Counted from the first letter of the stretch, positions 15,888 through 25,022 are shown. The stretch is 52,868 nt of DNA from Cloacibacillus sp. (GCF_020860125.1 NZ_JAJBUX010000071.1:1-52868); one strand, 5' to 3'. The notes: generated by a model from the letters alone, not told the origin. A program made the numbers and translations.

Positions 15888-16299
15888 TACCCTGCGGGAA
15901 AAGCTTCTGCAGCTCTTCCATAACACATTCCACAAGCCTGCCCACGGAGAGGTCCGGCACGCCCGCGATGATGTTGTTGCAGCAGTTGACGGGAACGAGT
16001 ATTCGCTTCGCGCCGCTGCGCGCGACGGCGGCCGCCATCACCGGCATGATCTCGCCGAGCAGCGAGTCCGCGATCACGATCGCGACGGGGCCGATAATGA
16101 CGTCCGCGTCGCGGCAGCAGACGACAACGGAATTTTCCCCCGTCGCGGCCCGGTTCGCCCCCGCCTTGAGCATCGCCGCCGCCGCGATGCTGTTGGTACC
16201 CACCGCCGTCACCGAGGCCTCCGGCATCTTCGTCCTCACCGACTGCACGATCTGCCGCCCGATGCCGCCGCCCTGTCCGTCTATCACAAGTATGTTCAT
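15883..16299 (-). CDS. DUF3842 family protein
   Basis: 138 residues. MNILVIDGQGGGIGRQIVQSVR is a Rossmann-type nucleotide loop, and the sequence follows the DUF3842 pattern: TAVGTNSIAAAAMLKAGANRAATGENSVVVCC, GPVAIVIADSLLGEIMP, and LVPVNCCNNIIAG. The function of the family is unknown; the two cysteine pairs (VCC and NCC) are notable and could bind metal. It is convergent with the YgeY/selenoprotein operon and shares its terminator region. GAGAGG precedes the ATG. A link with selenium or molybdenum-hydroxylase metabolism is suggested only by position. Confidence 0.88.
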   Translation of the reverse strand: MNILVIDGQGGGIGRQIVQSVRTKMPEASVTAVGTNSIAAAAMLKAGANRAATGENSVVVCCRDADVIIGPVAIVIADSLLGEIMPVMAAAVARSGAKRILVPVNCCNNIIAGVPDLSVGRLVECVMEELQKLFPQGK

Positions 16300-16376
16300 A
16301 GCTCGTCTACCTCTCAGCTCTATATTTTCTGAGATAAGTATACAGCATAGGGAATTGCCGATTGACCGTTTCCAAT

Positions 16377-16408
16377 AAAAAGGACCCCGGGTGTGCCGGC
16401 CGGGGCCC
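16377..16408 (-). terminator. Rho-independent terminator of the btuB-like gene
   Basis: On the minus strand GGGCCCCGG pairs with CCGGGGTCC (16408-16400 with 16390-16382), followed by TTTTT (16381-16377). Confidence 0.85.
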
Positions 16409-16449
16409 TCAGGCGGAAAGAAACGCTTGTCCTCTAAGGACAGAGGCTG

Positions 16450-18357
16450 TTAGAACTCGTAGGTCGCGGAGAGGATGAATCTGCGCTCCGGGTTGATGTA
16501 GCCGTTATTGTTAAGATAGAACTCTTTGTCAAAGAGGTTGACGCAGGCGAGCTTAATGGTAGTGCGGTCCACCTTCCATGACACCGCGGCGTTAACGATG
16601 AAGATGTCTTCGTCGTCGTAGGCGGCAGAGCCCGAGCTTGTAAGCTGGCGGTCTCCGTAGTAATGAGCGGACAGCTCGGCGTTCCACGGGTCTTTCTTGA
16701 AATTCAGGATTCCGGAAATATCCCAGCGCGGCATATTCGAACGCGTCCAGTCAGAACTGCCCGTCTTTTCTTCCGCGTGCAGATACGATAGTCCCTGCGT
16801 GTATGACCAGTTCTCATGGAAATTCCACTTGTACTGACCCTCAAAGCCCCAGGCGCGGTATTCGTCGACGTTGATGTACTGTGTATAGCTGTCGTTCATA
16901 TTGATTTTATCTTCCATATCCATATAGAACACATTGAAGCTCCATGGGTTCTTTGCCGCATCATCCTTGACGCCGATATCGTATGTCCAGCCCTTCTCAG
17001 GTTTTAGATTGGGGTTCGGCAGCCAAAAACCGAACGCGTCCGAGTAGAACATCTGATAGAAACTCGGCATTGAAAAATAACGACCGACGGTGGCATAGTA
17101 TAGAAGCCCGTTCTTATTCGCCCAGTTCAGCGAAAAACGCGGCAGGAACTCATGCGCGTCCTCTCCGTTATCCAGATCCCAATACTCATAACGTAACCCT
17201 ATGTCGAAAGCGGCGGAGCCGATGGGTATGGATGTCTCTATGTAGGGAGCATACTCATTTCTTGTGTTGTCATACGGCTGATTATTTCCCCAGGGATTAT
17301 CATGGTTGAAATATTCAGCTTTCTCCCTTCTGAAATCCATGCCGAAGACAAAGGGAAGATTTCCGATCTCCTGTTTCCTGTTATATGTGGCACCAAAGGT
17401 ATTGCCGTCATAATTCGTCTCGCCGGAGGTGTCATAAATGGTCCTCTCGTTTTTGTGATAATATAGGCGTCCCATATTCACACCGTCGGCGTAGTTCAGC
17501 GTAAATCTCTGATATTTGTTATCCTGCCTATTTTCAGAGGTTCCGCCGCCGTAAAGGGTATCCGTGTAATTCCAGGAAGATTTGAAATCCCCTACTTCGC
17601 CGAGGAAGGACCATGCCCCCTTCGTAAAGCCAAAGTAATAATCATTTCCACGGTAATCAAGCGCGTTATCATAAAGTCCGCTGGCAGGGTCGGCGAGCCT
17701 GATCCTCGTCTCCCCCTCCTGCGTCCTCGTGTAGCCTGTGCTCACTCTCAGGTCATTACTGAGCACCACCGTTCCACGCACATTTCCGCGGAACCATTCT
17801 TTATTGCCTCCCTCTAAAGTTATACTGCCGCTTGATTTATCAGAGGGTTTGCGCGTTATGATATTGATGACGCCGCCGGCCGCGTTGGAGCCATAGATCG
17901 CAGAACCTGCGCCTTTCACGACCTCTATCCTTTCAACATCGGTGAGCGCTATGCTGCGTAAGTCAAACGGAGAACCAAGATCGGCGCCTACGCCGTAATC
18001 AGCACCCATATATGGAATGCCGTCAACCAACAACAGGACCTCCGAATTCAATCCTCTCACCGTTATTCCCTTTGACTGCGCCATCGAAGCGCTGTTCAAA
18101 AGCCCGTTGACGCCCGGCACCTTCGACAGCACATCCTGGACGTCGCGCGCGGCGCTGTTGTCGATATCCTCGCGCGTGATTACATAGGTCTGCGCCGGTA
18201 CGTCCGCCGTCGACTCCGCGAGGTGCGAACCGGTGACCTCCACCGCGGCGACCTCAGCCACGTCGGCGCTGACTGCCTTCTCCGCCGCGAACGCCGGCAG
18301 GGCAAGCAATGACGAAAACAAGAAAACAACCGCTGTTTTCCTCCACAGATGATACAT
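16450..18357 (-). CDS. btuB: TonB-dependent outer-membrane receptor, BtuB-like (cobalamin)
   Basis: 635 residues. A signal peptide (about 1-24, ending AFA-AE) precedes a plug domain (about 50-165: TYVITREDIDNSAARDVQDVLSKVPGV, the TVRG motif, DGIPYMG, and VERIEVVKGAGSAIYGSNAAGGVINIIT). A 22-strand barrel follows and ends in the aromatic signature SATYEF. It imports a large ligand across the outer membrane using TonB energy. The cobalamin riboswitch directly upstream makes a corrinoid the likely ligand. No tonB-exbBD or btuFCD gene is next to it; the ABC importer at 26.8-30 kb belongs to a different operon. AGAGGGAG lies 8 bases before the ATG. Confidence 0.92.
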   Translation of the reverse strand: MYHLWRKTAVVFLFSSLLALPAFAAEKAVSADVAEVAAVEVTGSHLAESTADVPAQTYVITREDIDNSAARDVQDVLSKVPGVNGLLNSASMAQSKGITVRGLNSEVLLLVDGIPYMGADYGVGADLGSPFDLRSIALTDVERIEVVKGAGSAIYGSNAAGGVINIITRKPSDKSSGSITLEGGNKEWFRGNVRGTVVLSNDLRVSTGYTRTQEGETRIRLADPASGLYDNALDYRGNDYYFGFTKGAWSFLGEVGDFKSSWNYTDTLYGGGTSENRQDNKYQRFTLNYADGVNMGRLYYHKNERTIYDTSGETNYDGNTFGATYNRKQEIGNLPFVFGMDFRREKAEYFNHDNPWGNNQPYDNTRNEYAPYIETSIPIGSAAFDIGLRYEYWDLDNGEDAHEFLPRFSLNWANKNGLLYYATVGRYFSMPSFYQMFYSDAFGFWLPNPNLKPEKGWTYDIGVKDDAAKNPWSFNVFYMDMEDKINMNDSYTQYINVDEYRAWGFEGQYKWNFHENWSYTQGLSYLHAEEKTGSSDWTRSNMPRWDISGILNFKKDPWNAELSAHYYGDRQLTSSGSAAYDDEDIFIVNAAVSWKVDRTTIKLACVNLFDKEFYLNNNGYINPERRFILSATYEF

Positions 18358-18390
18358 AAAAACACTCCCTCTGTTAAATTTTTACAAACA

Positions 18391-18430
18391 AAAACAAAAA
18401 GGCAGAGGCCCCAAAGACGGAGCCTCTGCC
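18391..18430 (-). terminator. Intrinsic terminator of the cobalamin riboswitch expression platform
   Basis: GGCAGAGGC (18430-18422) pairs with GCCTCTGCC (18409-18401), then a T-rich run (18400-18391) on the minus strand. It sits between the aptamer and the btuB start, so ligand binding should end transcription. Confidence 0.85.
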
Positions 18431-18477
18431 ATATACGCCAAGCAAACGCTGCTACTCGCCCTCGCAAGCTGCAACTC

Positions 18478-18624
18478 ATACGGATACAACAGATATTCTG
18501 ACTCCTGATCATCCTACCGGCGCGCCTTCCCGCCTTCGGCAGTGGCACGGTGCGCTTTCGTCCCAGTTACAGCAACGGGGTTGTTCCGGATTCTCACCGG
18601 ATTCCCTGACTGCATTCCGTTACA
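18478..18624 (-). promoter_or_regulatory. Cobalamin (B12) riboswitch aptamer
   Basis: Minus-strand elements in order: GGGAATCCGGTGAGAATCCG, AACCCCGTTGCTGTAACTG, GACGAAAGCGC, GTGCCACTGCCGAAGGCGGG, and the B12-box-like GATCAGGAGTCAGAATATCTG. P1 is formed by CGGAATGCA and TGTATCCG. These are the conserved blocks of the AdoCbl/cobalamin family. It controls the btuB-like gene. Confidence 0.93.
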
Positions 18625-18810
18625 ATATTTTTTTATTCTGTTATTTTACACTATAGCCGGTTGTTTTGTCAACTATATATCCATATCCTGCGGATTATTT
18701 CACTACTTTTGCGGCGACGGGTGCTTACGACTCCATACCCCTGTCATGGTACAATGATAATGTATAAAAACTCACCCGCGGGAGTCCCCGCGGAGAGAAG
18801 GCGGTGGCCA

Positions 18811-19239
18811 ATGTTTGAAAAAATCCCCTCTGATGAAGAGATGAGCGCCCTCGTCGGCGAAGGGCTCTTCGCGGTATGGAAAGGGCTCCGTTCCATGATA
18901 GAGGCCAGTTACGACATGACCGGGAGCTGGAACGGCGGCGGCCGGCTGTGGTTCTATGAATATAAATACCGCCGCGGAGGAAAGACCCTCTGCTCGCTAT
19001 ACGCGAAAGAAAAGGCCATCGGCTTCATGGTGATATTCGGCCGGACGGAGAGAGCGAAGTTCGAGTCTGAGAGGGAGACTTTCTCCCAAAAGACGCGGGA
19101 GATATATGACGGCGCTAAAACCTATCACGACGGGAAATGGATGATGTTTGAACCGGCGGATGAGTCCCTTTTTCCCGATCTCATCAGGCTGCTGCGAATC
19201 AAAAGAAGACCCAACCGGCCGGACAAACAGGAGCCGTAA
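18811..19239 (+). CDS. DUF3788 family protein
   Basis: 142 residues from ATG 18811; the frame is open 150 bases upstream, but that part overlaps promoter-like sequence and looks non-coding. The pattern FEKIPSDEEMSALVGEGLFAVWKGLRSMIEASYDMTGSWNGGGRLWFYEYKYRRGGKTLCSLYAKEKAIGFMVIFG, split here across strands and helices, fits DUF3788, a small cytoplasmic family of unknown role sometimes joined to AraC-type regulators. A weak SD (GAAGGCGGTGG) precedes the start. The next gene begins 5 bases after the stop, so the pair is co-transcribed. Confidence 0.8.
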   Translation: MFEKIPSDEEMSALVGEGLFAVWKGLRSMIEASYDMTGSWNGGGRLWFYEYKYRRGGKTLCSLYAKEKAIGFMVIFGRTERAKFESERETFSQKTREIYDGAKTYHDGKWMMFEPADESLFPDLIRLLRIKRRPNRPDKQEP

Positions 19240-19244
19240 AAACA

Positions 19245-19526
19245 ATGAAAAGCAATCTAAGAAAAATTCCCGGCATCGGGGAGAATATGGAGCGTCATCT
19301 TATGAACATCGGCATCAGCTCTATCGAAGAGCTGATAGGCAAGGAGCCGGAGGCGCTCTTTGAGCGGGACTGCCTCTTTAAGGGCTTCCGCGACGATTCC
19401 TGCGTACTCTATGTCTTCCGGCTCGCCGTCTATTATGCCGAGAACAAAGAGCGCGATCCGGAAAAGCTAAAATGGTGGTACTGGAAAGATAAGGAATATC
19501 ATCCGCGGGGCACTAAGCTTTCGTAG
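19245..19526 (+). CDS. Helix-hairpin-helix protein, Cdd1 'pathogenicity locus' family
   Basis: 93 residues. The N-terminal helix-hairpin-helix (LRKIPGIGENMERHLMNIGISSIEELIG, about 5-31) is the kind that contacts DNA backbone non-specifically; the rest (FERDCLFKGFRDDSCVLYVFRLAVYYA and KLKWWYWKD) matches the Cdd1 family. Proteins of this family are small, cytoplasmic and of unclear function. It is five bases after the DUF3788 gene, and this pairing is seen elsewhere in anaerobes as far as I recall. A terminator follows at 19581-19618. Confidence 0.85.
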   Translation: MKSNLRKIPGIGENMERHLMNIGISSIEELIGKEPEALFERDCLFKGFRDDSCVLYVFRLAVYYAENKERDPEKLKWWYWKDKEYHPRGTKLS

Positions 19527-19580
19527 TTCATGTTTGCGCCGTACGCCGCGGTTCTCGTCTAAAATGAGCGGGACGACAAA

Positions 19581-19618
19581 GTTACCGGCGCCCGCACACG
19601 CAGTCGCCGGTAACTTTA
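19581..19618 (+). terminator. Terminator between convergent genes
   Basis: GTTACCGGCG (19581-19590) pairs with CGCCGGTAAC (19605-19614), followed by TTTATTATTT on the plus strand. The minus strand reads TTTGTC after the stem, so it may also serve the M20 gene weakly. Confidence 0.75.
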
Positions 19619-19622
19619 TTAT

Positions 19623-20825
19623 TTAAACTGTTTGCTTACCGAATCTTTTCGCGTTAAATTCATCCCTGACCTTGGCCATCTTCGCGGGATCGCTTATCAG
19701 GTCATAGGCCGTCAGCGCCAGCACCTTCGCCGCGTTGGCCAGCGCGTCGTGCGCCGCCTGCGACTTGCCGGCATCTAGGTAGTCCTGCGAATGGGCGGGA
19801 GTCCCCTCCGGGACAAAAGCTGATCTTATACACGAACCGGGTATTTCATACATAACGTTTCCAAAGTCAGTGGAGCCCGTCTTCTCTCTCGGCGGCCTTA
19901 TCGTAGGCATACCAACGGCCACTGCGTTCTCCATGATCAGATCGTTCAGCGATAGCAACGGTATCTTCGCTTTGAAAAATGTCCCCTCGCGAATCTCATA
20001 GCTGACATCCGCCATCAGGGCCGCGCCTTTGAAGATATTTTTCAGCCGCTCCGCCATCGACATGACATACTCCGTATCGTATGAGCGAATGCCGAACTCA
20101 CCCTCCGCCTCCGCGGGGACCACGTTGCTCGGACCGCCAGCGGAAACTATTGTATAGTGCATGCGCGCCTCGTCGCGAACGTGTTCCCGCATAAACTCCA
20201 CTCCGCTGCAGGCCAGCAGCAGCGCGTCCAGCGCGCTGCGCCCCATCTCGGGATTCATCGCCGCGTGAGCCGATTTACCGTGGAACGTTACTTCGTACGA
20301 CTGCATGGCCATCGATTTGACATCCACAGTCGAGGTCGGGGAGGCGTGCGTCATCAGCGCGACATCTATATCACGGAACGCTCCCTTTTCAAGCATAAGG
20401 ATTTTTCCTCCTATGGTCTCCTCTGCCGGCGTCCCGTATACGACCAGCTTATAAGGACAGCCGTCAAACACCGCTTTAAGAGCCGCTGCCGCCGCCACAA
20501 TAGCCGGACCCTGAATATGGTGGCCGCAGCCGTGTCCGAGCCCCTCTATAGCGTCGTACTCGCACAGCAGGCCTATTGACGGACCGCCCGCGCCACATTC
20601 GTAGACGGCGCGAAAAGCAGTATCAAGCCCATAAATCCCTTTTTCAACCGCAAAACCGGCACTCTCCAAATATGAGGTCAGCAGCCCGCACGCATGATAT
20701 TCCGCAAGCCCCGTCTCGGGATTGTCGAAGATATCGTCCGACATAGCGCAGGCCGCGCCGGCCAGAGAGTCCACCATTAACGACAGCTTTTTTTTCATTT
20801 CACAGCCGACATTAGAACGGTCCAT
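19623..20825 (-). CDS. M20-family amidohydrolase (aminobenzoyl-glutamate/N-acyl amino acid hydrolase-like)
   Basis: 400 residues. M20 metal motifs: CEYDAIEGLGHGCGHHIQGPAIVAAA (metal Cys/His region), GTPAEETIGGK (catalytic Glu), MTHASPTST, the dimerisation domain around FHGKSAHAAMNPEMGRSALDAL, and GSTDFGNVMYEIPG with the C-terminal ligand region PAHSQDYL. It resembles AbgB/PMD20D2-type peptidases that cleave aminoacyl or acyl-amino acid amides. The gene begins inside the 3' end of the carrier gene (14-base overlap), so carrier and hydrolase form one operon: take up an amidated substrate, then hydrolyse it. Alternative start ATG at 20798. Confidence 0.85.
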   Translation of the reverse strand: MDRSNVGCEMKKKLSLMVDSLAGAACAMSDDIFDNPETGLAEYHACGLLTSYLESAGFAVEKGIYGLDTAFRAVYECGAGGPSIGLLCEYDAIEGLGHGCGHHIQGPAIVAAAAALKAVFDGCPYKLVVYGTPAEETIGGKILMLEKGAFRDIDVALMTHASPTSTVDVKSMAMQSYEVTFHGKSAHAAMNPEMGRSALDALLLACSGVEFMREHVRDEARMHYTIVSAGGPSNVVPAEAEGEFGIRSYDTEYVMSMAERLKNIFKGAALMADVSYEIREGTFFKAKIPLLSLNDLIMENAVAVGMPTIRPPREKTGSTDFGNVMYEIPGSCIRSAFVPEGTPAHSQDYLDAGKSQAAHDALANAAKVLALTAYDLISDPAKMAKVRDEFNAKRFGKQTV

Positions 20826-22233
20826 AATTCATCATCCCCGCAATCACTATAAATACCGCGCCGGTAAGTTCCCACATAAGAATAAGCGGTCCGGCGAACT
20901 TTATCCACTGCGGATAGGTGATTTTCGCAAGCCCCAGGAAAGAGTTCATGTTCGAGGAGGTAGGATTTATCCCATTGGATATCCCATCCCCAAGCTGGAA
21001 GGCGAGCACCGTAACCTGCCGCGAGATTCCCATTACATCGGCCAGCGGAATGAAGAGCGGCATCGTGGCGGCCGCCTGTCCGCTGCCGGAGGGGATAAAG
21101 AAGTTCAGGATAATATGCACCACGAACATTCCCAGCGCGGTAAGGCTTGACGGGAGCGCCTGCAGCACAAGTGAAAGGCTGTGGACGATCGTATCGAGGA
21201 TCATTCCATGCTGCATGACGACAAGTATCCCGCGCGCAAAGCCTATCACGAGGGCGCCGAAGGCGAGAGTTTTAGCACCGACAAGAAACTCCGAAGCGAT
21301 CTTGTTCGGGGACAAACCGCCGAGCAGTCCGCCGATAATGCCTATCGCCATAAATATCGGCTGCATTTCCATAATGCCCCACTCGTACCTGAATACCCCG
21401 TAAAGTATATATCCAAGACCGGCGACAAAGGTAAGAAGCACAAGGATATGTCTTGTGCCGCCCTCCGTGCCCAGCGCCTCGGAGTTGGCTATCGATATGG
21501 CTTTTTCCTCTTTCTCAAGGTCCGCGACGATGCTTTTTGACGGGTCCGCCTTTACCCGTTTCGCATAGCGCATCAGGTATATGCTGCCGATAACAAGGAA
21601 CGTCAGATGAAGCACGATCCGCAGGCCGATGCCGGAATAGAGCGGGAGTTCCGCTATCTCCTGGGCGACGCCGACATTGAAGGGATTCATCGTACCGGCG
21701 CTGAAGCCGGCAAGGGCCCCCATGGTGACCATCGCGGTTCCAACCGCCGCATCAAAGCCCGATTTCCGCGCCAGCATTATTCCGATCGGAACAAAGGCTA
21801 GCACCTCATTCGACATTCCCATAAGCGCTCCGCCGAGAGAGAAGGTGAAGAGAAATACCGGGATGATAAACTCTTCTTTGCCGGCAAAGGTGCGGCTCAG
21901 TTTATTGACTAAAATGTTTATCGTCCCAGTGCAGTTGATTATCTGAAATACACCGCCGATTATAAAGAGGAAAAAAACCAGCGTCGCGGTCGATTTCAAC
22001 CCCTCCGGAACGGCGCTGAATACTCCCATTATCCCCGTGGGATTCTGCTCTACATAGTGAAAGGATGAAGGGTCTACTACCGTGATTCCCAAGGAATTTT
22101 TGATTCTGGCATATTCTCCGGCAGGAATCAGGTATGTCATTATCGCCGCAATTATTATCATGGAAAAGATAATGACATAGGTATGAGGTATCTTTATCTC
22201 CTCAAGGTTGAATCTTTTTTTGCCCACACTCAT
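20812..22233 (-). CDS. YfcC/DcuC-family membrane carrier
   Basis: 473 residues from ATG 22233; a GTG 12 bases upstream overlaps the SD GGGAG and is less likely. About 12 membrane segments. Typical motifs are PHTYVIIFSMIIIAAIMTYLIPAGEY near the N terminus, GGALMGMSNEVLAFVPIGIMLARK, and FFIPSGSGQAAATMPLFIPLADVMGISRQ with a loop DGISNGINPTSS. The family (C4-dicarboxylate anaerobic carrier, YfcC) moves dicarboxylates, amino acids or short peptides; the substrate here is unknown. The coupled M20 hydrolase suggests an N-acyl amino acid or dipeptide. A strong promoter lies at 22343-22371 and a LysR regulator is divergent. Confidence 0.88.
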   Translation of the reverse strand: MSVGKKRFNLEEIKIPHTYVIIFSMIIIAAIMTYLIPAGEYARIKNSLGITVVDPSSFHYVEQNPTGIMGVFSAVPEGLKSTATLVFFLFIIGGVFQIINCTGTINILVNKLSRTFAGKEEFIIPVFLFTFSLGGALMGMSNEVLAFVPIGIMLARKSGFDAAVGTAMVTMGALAGFSAGTMNPFNVGVAQEIAELPLYSGIGLRIVLHLTFLVIGSIYLMRYAKRVKADPSKSIVADLEKEEKAISIANSEALGTEGGTRHILVLLTFVAGLGYILYGVFRYEWGIMEMQPIFMAIGIIGGLLGGLSPNKIASEFLVGAKTLAFGALVIGFARGILVVMQHGMILDTIVHSLSLVLQALPSSLTALGMFVVHIILNFFIPSGSGQAAATMPLFIPLADVMGISRQVTVLAFQLGDGISNGINPTSSNMNSFLGLAKITYPQWIKFAGPLILMWELTGAVFIVIAGMMNYGPF

Positions 22234-22342
22234 TACAAAAATCACTCCCTAAAATATTTTTTTCGACTTTAGGACATCTCGGAGGGGTTAAAAAACTTAA
22301 ATAGATGAAACCGAATCGCGGTGTCCGCTTGTACACGATAAA

Positions 22343-22371
22343 ACTATAAAAATTTACTTATATTACGTCAA
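22343..22371 (-). promoter_or_regulatory. Promoter of the YfcC-M20 operon
   Basis: On the minus strand TTGACG (22371-22366), 17 bases, TATAGT (22348-22343), in the AT-rich region shared with the divergent LysR gene. Plus-strand 22390-22416 has the T-N-A-type dyad TTATG...CATAA suited to LysR binding. Confidence 0.75.
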
Positions 22372-22434
22372 GTTTAATAAATTTATGATAATATTAAATA
22401 AAATTTAACATAAGATTTTTCGGAGGCTTTCAGC

Positions 22435-23352
22435 ATGAACGTTCGGGAAGAGGAATATTTACTGGCCATCGCGCGTTACGGCAATATCAGAACCGCCTCG
22501 GAGGAATTGAACATCTCTCCTCCCGCGCTGAGCATATTCCTCAGCAATCTTGAAAAACGTGCGGGAACAGCCCTCTTTCACAGAGTGGGAAAACAGTTTG
22601 TCCCCACCGCCGCGGGAGAGCTCTATATCTCCTACGCCCGCCTGATAACCGGATATAAACAGGAACTGGACGCCAAGATCAGCGACTTGAGAAACGACGT
22701 AACCGGTAAGGTATATTTTGGCCTGCACCCAAGAAGGACTACCTACATAGTTCCCATGGCTTTGAAGGCTATTTCGGATCGCTACCCAAACGTCGATGTA
22801 AAAATTCTGGAGAGTACCAGTAAGGACCTCTTCGAGAGGCTCATAAGCGGCGAGCTGGATTTCATAATAATTAACAGAACGGTGAAGAACGGCGCGCTTG
22901 AGTATCAGGAATTATATAATGACCGGCTGGTTGGAGTGCTCTCTCCGACACACCCACTTGCTTCATCCGGAGTGCGCATCGAGGGGGAGACCTTGGAGTG
23001 GCTTGATCTGAAACTGTTTGATGGGGAGCGGTTCATCCTCCAGCACCCGACCCAAAGTTCAAGGATGTACACCGACATGGCGCTGGAATATTCCGGAGCG
23101 CACCCGGGAAAAACTCTGGTAATCGAAAACCTGGAAACGGCGTCGCAGATGGCCGCCGAATCTCTCGGCATCGCCTTCAATATCCTCAGTTATACAAAGA
23201 ATTTCGCCTATACAAAACCCGTGCGTTATTATCTTGTGGGGGATATGAAATTTTACATCACATACTATATCGTGAAAAGAAGAGACCGCTACCTGCCAAA
23301 GTACGCAAACTTTCTCATAGAAGCCCTCAGAATGGCCGTCCTGGATAATTAA
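22435..23352 (+). CDS. LysR-family transcriptional regulator
   Basis: 305 residues. The N-terminal winged helix (about 1-60: EEYLLAIARYGNIRTASEELNISPPALSIFLSNLEKRAGTALFHR) is followed by a linker helix and a periplasmic-binding-type effector domain (about 90-295). It is divergent from the YfcC/M20 operon across 200 bases, the standard LysR arrangement, so it most likely activates that operon in response to the carried substrate. CGGAGG lies upstream of the ATG. Confidence 0.92.
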   Translation: MNVREEEYLLAIARYGNIRTASEELNISPPALSIFLSNLEKRAGTALFHRVGKQFVPTAAGELYISYARLITGYKQELDAKISDLRNDVTGKVYFGLHPRRTTYIVPMALKAISDRYPNVDVKILESTSKDLFERLISGELDFIIINRTVKNGALEYQELYNDRLVGVLSPTHPLASSGVRIEGETLEWLDLKLFDGERFILQHPTQSSRMYTDMALEYSGAHPGKTLVIENLETASQMAAESLGIAFNILSYTKNFAYTKPVRYYLVGDMKFYITYYIVKRRDRYLPKYANFLIEALRMAVLDN

Positions 23353-23429
23353 TCAGAAGAGCCGCACTCAACGTTACGCGCGTCAGACTTATCTCCGCCG
23401 CTCAAGCTTGTTCACACGAGCCGCGTATG

Positions 23430-23828
23430 TCAGTATTCCACGTGCGCCGCGTACGGGAGCAGCTCCTTCGCGCCTATTTTGAACGGAGCGGCTTCTCCCA
23501 TCAGGATGACCTGACACTCGGGCATGTAGTCCGAAAGTATCTGACGGCAGTTGCCGCAGGGTGGGATTATCTCTTCACCGCGTTCGCCGCGCACCGCGAC
23601 GATCGTCTCAAACAGGCGTTCACCAGCGGTTATCGCCGTGCCGATAGCCACCTGTTCCGCGCAGGCGCCGTGCAGAGAATAAACGTTGACGCCGGCATAT
23701 ATCTTACCATTATGGCAGCGTACCGCCGCACCGATGGTATGGCGGTATCCGCCGCGGTCATAGTTTGCCGTTATCGCCTCGCGCGCCATTTTCAGGAGCT
23801 CAATATCCGCCTCGTTAAGTTTCACCAT
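23430..23828 (-). CDS. cdd: Cytidine deaminase-family protein
   Basis: 132 residues from ATG 23828, supported by GCGGGGA six bases upstream; longer starts are less likely. Zinc and catalytic motifs are intact: HGACAEQVAIG (Cys ligand and the proton-shuttle Glu) and PPCGNCRQIL (two more Cys ligands). GAAVRCHNGKIYAGVNVY is the nucleoside pocket. The homotetrameric family deaminates cytidine/deoxycytidine to uridine; some members of this subgroup act on other aminated bases, so the substrate is likely but not certain. The gene follows the metallophosphoesterase by 47 bases. Confidence 0.85.
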   Translation of the reverse strand: MVKLNEADIELLKMAREAITANYDRGGYRHTIGAAVRCHNGKIYAGVNVYSLHGACAEQVAIGTAITAGERLFETIVAVRGERGEEIIPPCGNCRQILSDYMPECQVILMGEAAPFKIGAKELLPYAAHVEY

Positions 23829-23875
23829 GCCATTCCCCGCCATCTTATGATTATGGACATTTCTCAAAAGGTATC

Positions 23876-25015
23876 TTAGCCGGAAGGAGATAGATTCATC
23901 ACCGTTATCTCCGACGGCACCCCCAAACGCATCAGAAAGCCGTTCCAGATTCCCGTGCCAGGCGAGACGTAGAGCTTCATACCGTCTACTTCATACCAGC
24001 CGTTGACATAGCCGCCGTTGAACTTTTTCACGAGCTGCGAGAGGCCCGGAACCATGCCGCCATGGGTATGGCCGGAGAGCTGAAGGTCGGCACCCGCCGC
24101 CGCGTTTCTCTTCGCCGCGCCCGGCTGGTGATCAAGAATTATCTTGGGTATCCCGGCGGCCACACCGGCAAGAGCCTTTTTCACATCGGGCGCCTCGGCG
24201 TTCGCAAAGCGCAGCGCCGCGAGGTCTGCTACTCCCGCGACGGCAACATTTTTGCCGCCGCGTTCTATCAGGCTGTGCTCGTTGAGAAGTATCTTTATCC
24301 CCAGTGAGCCTTCGATAAAATCCTTCCATTCACCGGCATTGAAGTAATATTCATGGTTCCCCAGTACACCGTAGACGCCGTATGGCGCGGACAGCCCCGC
24401 GAGCGGCGCGATATCGGCGCTCCTTTCGCTGACCACGCCGTCTATGAAGTCTCCCGTTATAATGATCAAATCCGGCGAGATAGCGTTGACTCTTTCCACA
24501 AGCTCCTCGGCATAATTGGCGCGGCGTGAGGCACTTATGTGTATGTCGCTGAGCAGCACGACCTTGAAGCCGCTGAACTCCGGCGGTAGCTTAGGCAGAG
24601 ATACCTCCATCTCATGTATCCGCGGCAGCCTCTGCGCCTCGTATGTGCCGTAGACCGAGACAGAAACAGCGGCGGCGGCAAATATCAGGGCCATTCCAAC
24701 CGTGAGGAAGATATGCGGCACCGAGGGAGATAATAGTCTCGCCGCGGCGAGAACTATCAGCAGGAGATCTTTCAGCAGCGTAAAGATAAAGAGCAGAAAG
24801 AGCGCGCCGAAGGCGGCGCCGTAAAGCTCGATGAGCCACCGGGGCAGCTCCGGAGAAAAGAAGTTGCCGCCGGCAGCGGCAAAGAACTGCTGCTTGAGCG
24901 ACGCGGCGCAGAGTACCGCCGCAAGCGCCGCCTTAGCGGAAACGCTGAGCGGAAGCGGCAGAACGAGGCGGAGCCAGACATATATAAACAGGATCAACGG
25001 TATCATTCTAAACAT
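23876..25015 (-). CDS. Membrane-anchored metallophosphoesterase (YaeI/YkuE type)
   Basis: 379 residues. The first ~125 residues hold about four membrane segments (near 4-22, 26-42, 66-95 and 102-122); the calcineurin-like domain follows. Metal motifs: LLSDIHIS (D157, H159), IITGDFIDG (GD 188-189), VLGNHEYY (219-224), and LSGHTHGGM near 325. Relatives act on UDP-diacylglucosamine or lipid phosphates at the membrane; the substrate here is unknown. There is no Shine-Dalgarno, and the promoter lies so close to the ATG that the mRNA may be leaderless. The cytidine deaminase gene is downstream on the same strand. Confidence 0.9.
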   Translation of the reverse strand: MFRMIPLILFIYVWLRLVLPLPLSVSAKAALAAVLCAASLKQQFFAAAGGNFFSPELPRWLIELYGAAFGALFLLFIFTLLKDLLLIVLAAARLLSPSVPHIFLTVGMALIFAAAAVSVSVYGTYEAQRLPRIHEMEVSLPKLPPEFSGFKVVLLSDIHISASRRANYAEELVERVNAISPDLIIITGDFIDGVVSERSADIAPLAGLSAPYGVYGVLGNHEYYFNAGEWKDFIEGSLGIKILLNEHSLIERGGKNVAVAGVADLAALRFANAEAPDVKKALAGVAAGIPKIILDHQPGAAKRNAAAGADLQLSGHTHGGMVPGLSQLVKKFNGGYVNGWYEVDGMKLYVSPGTGIWNGFLMRLGVPSEITVMNLSPSG

Positions 25016-25022
25016 GCTGGCT

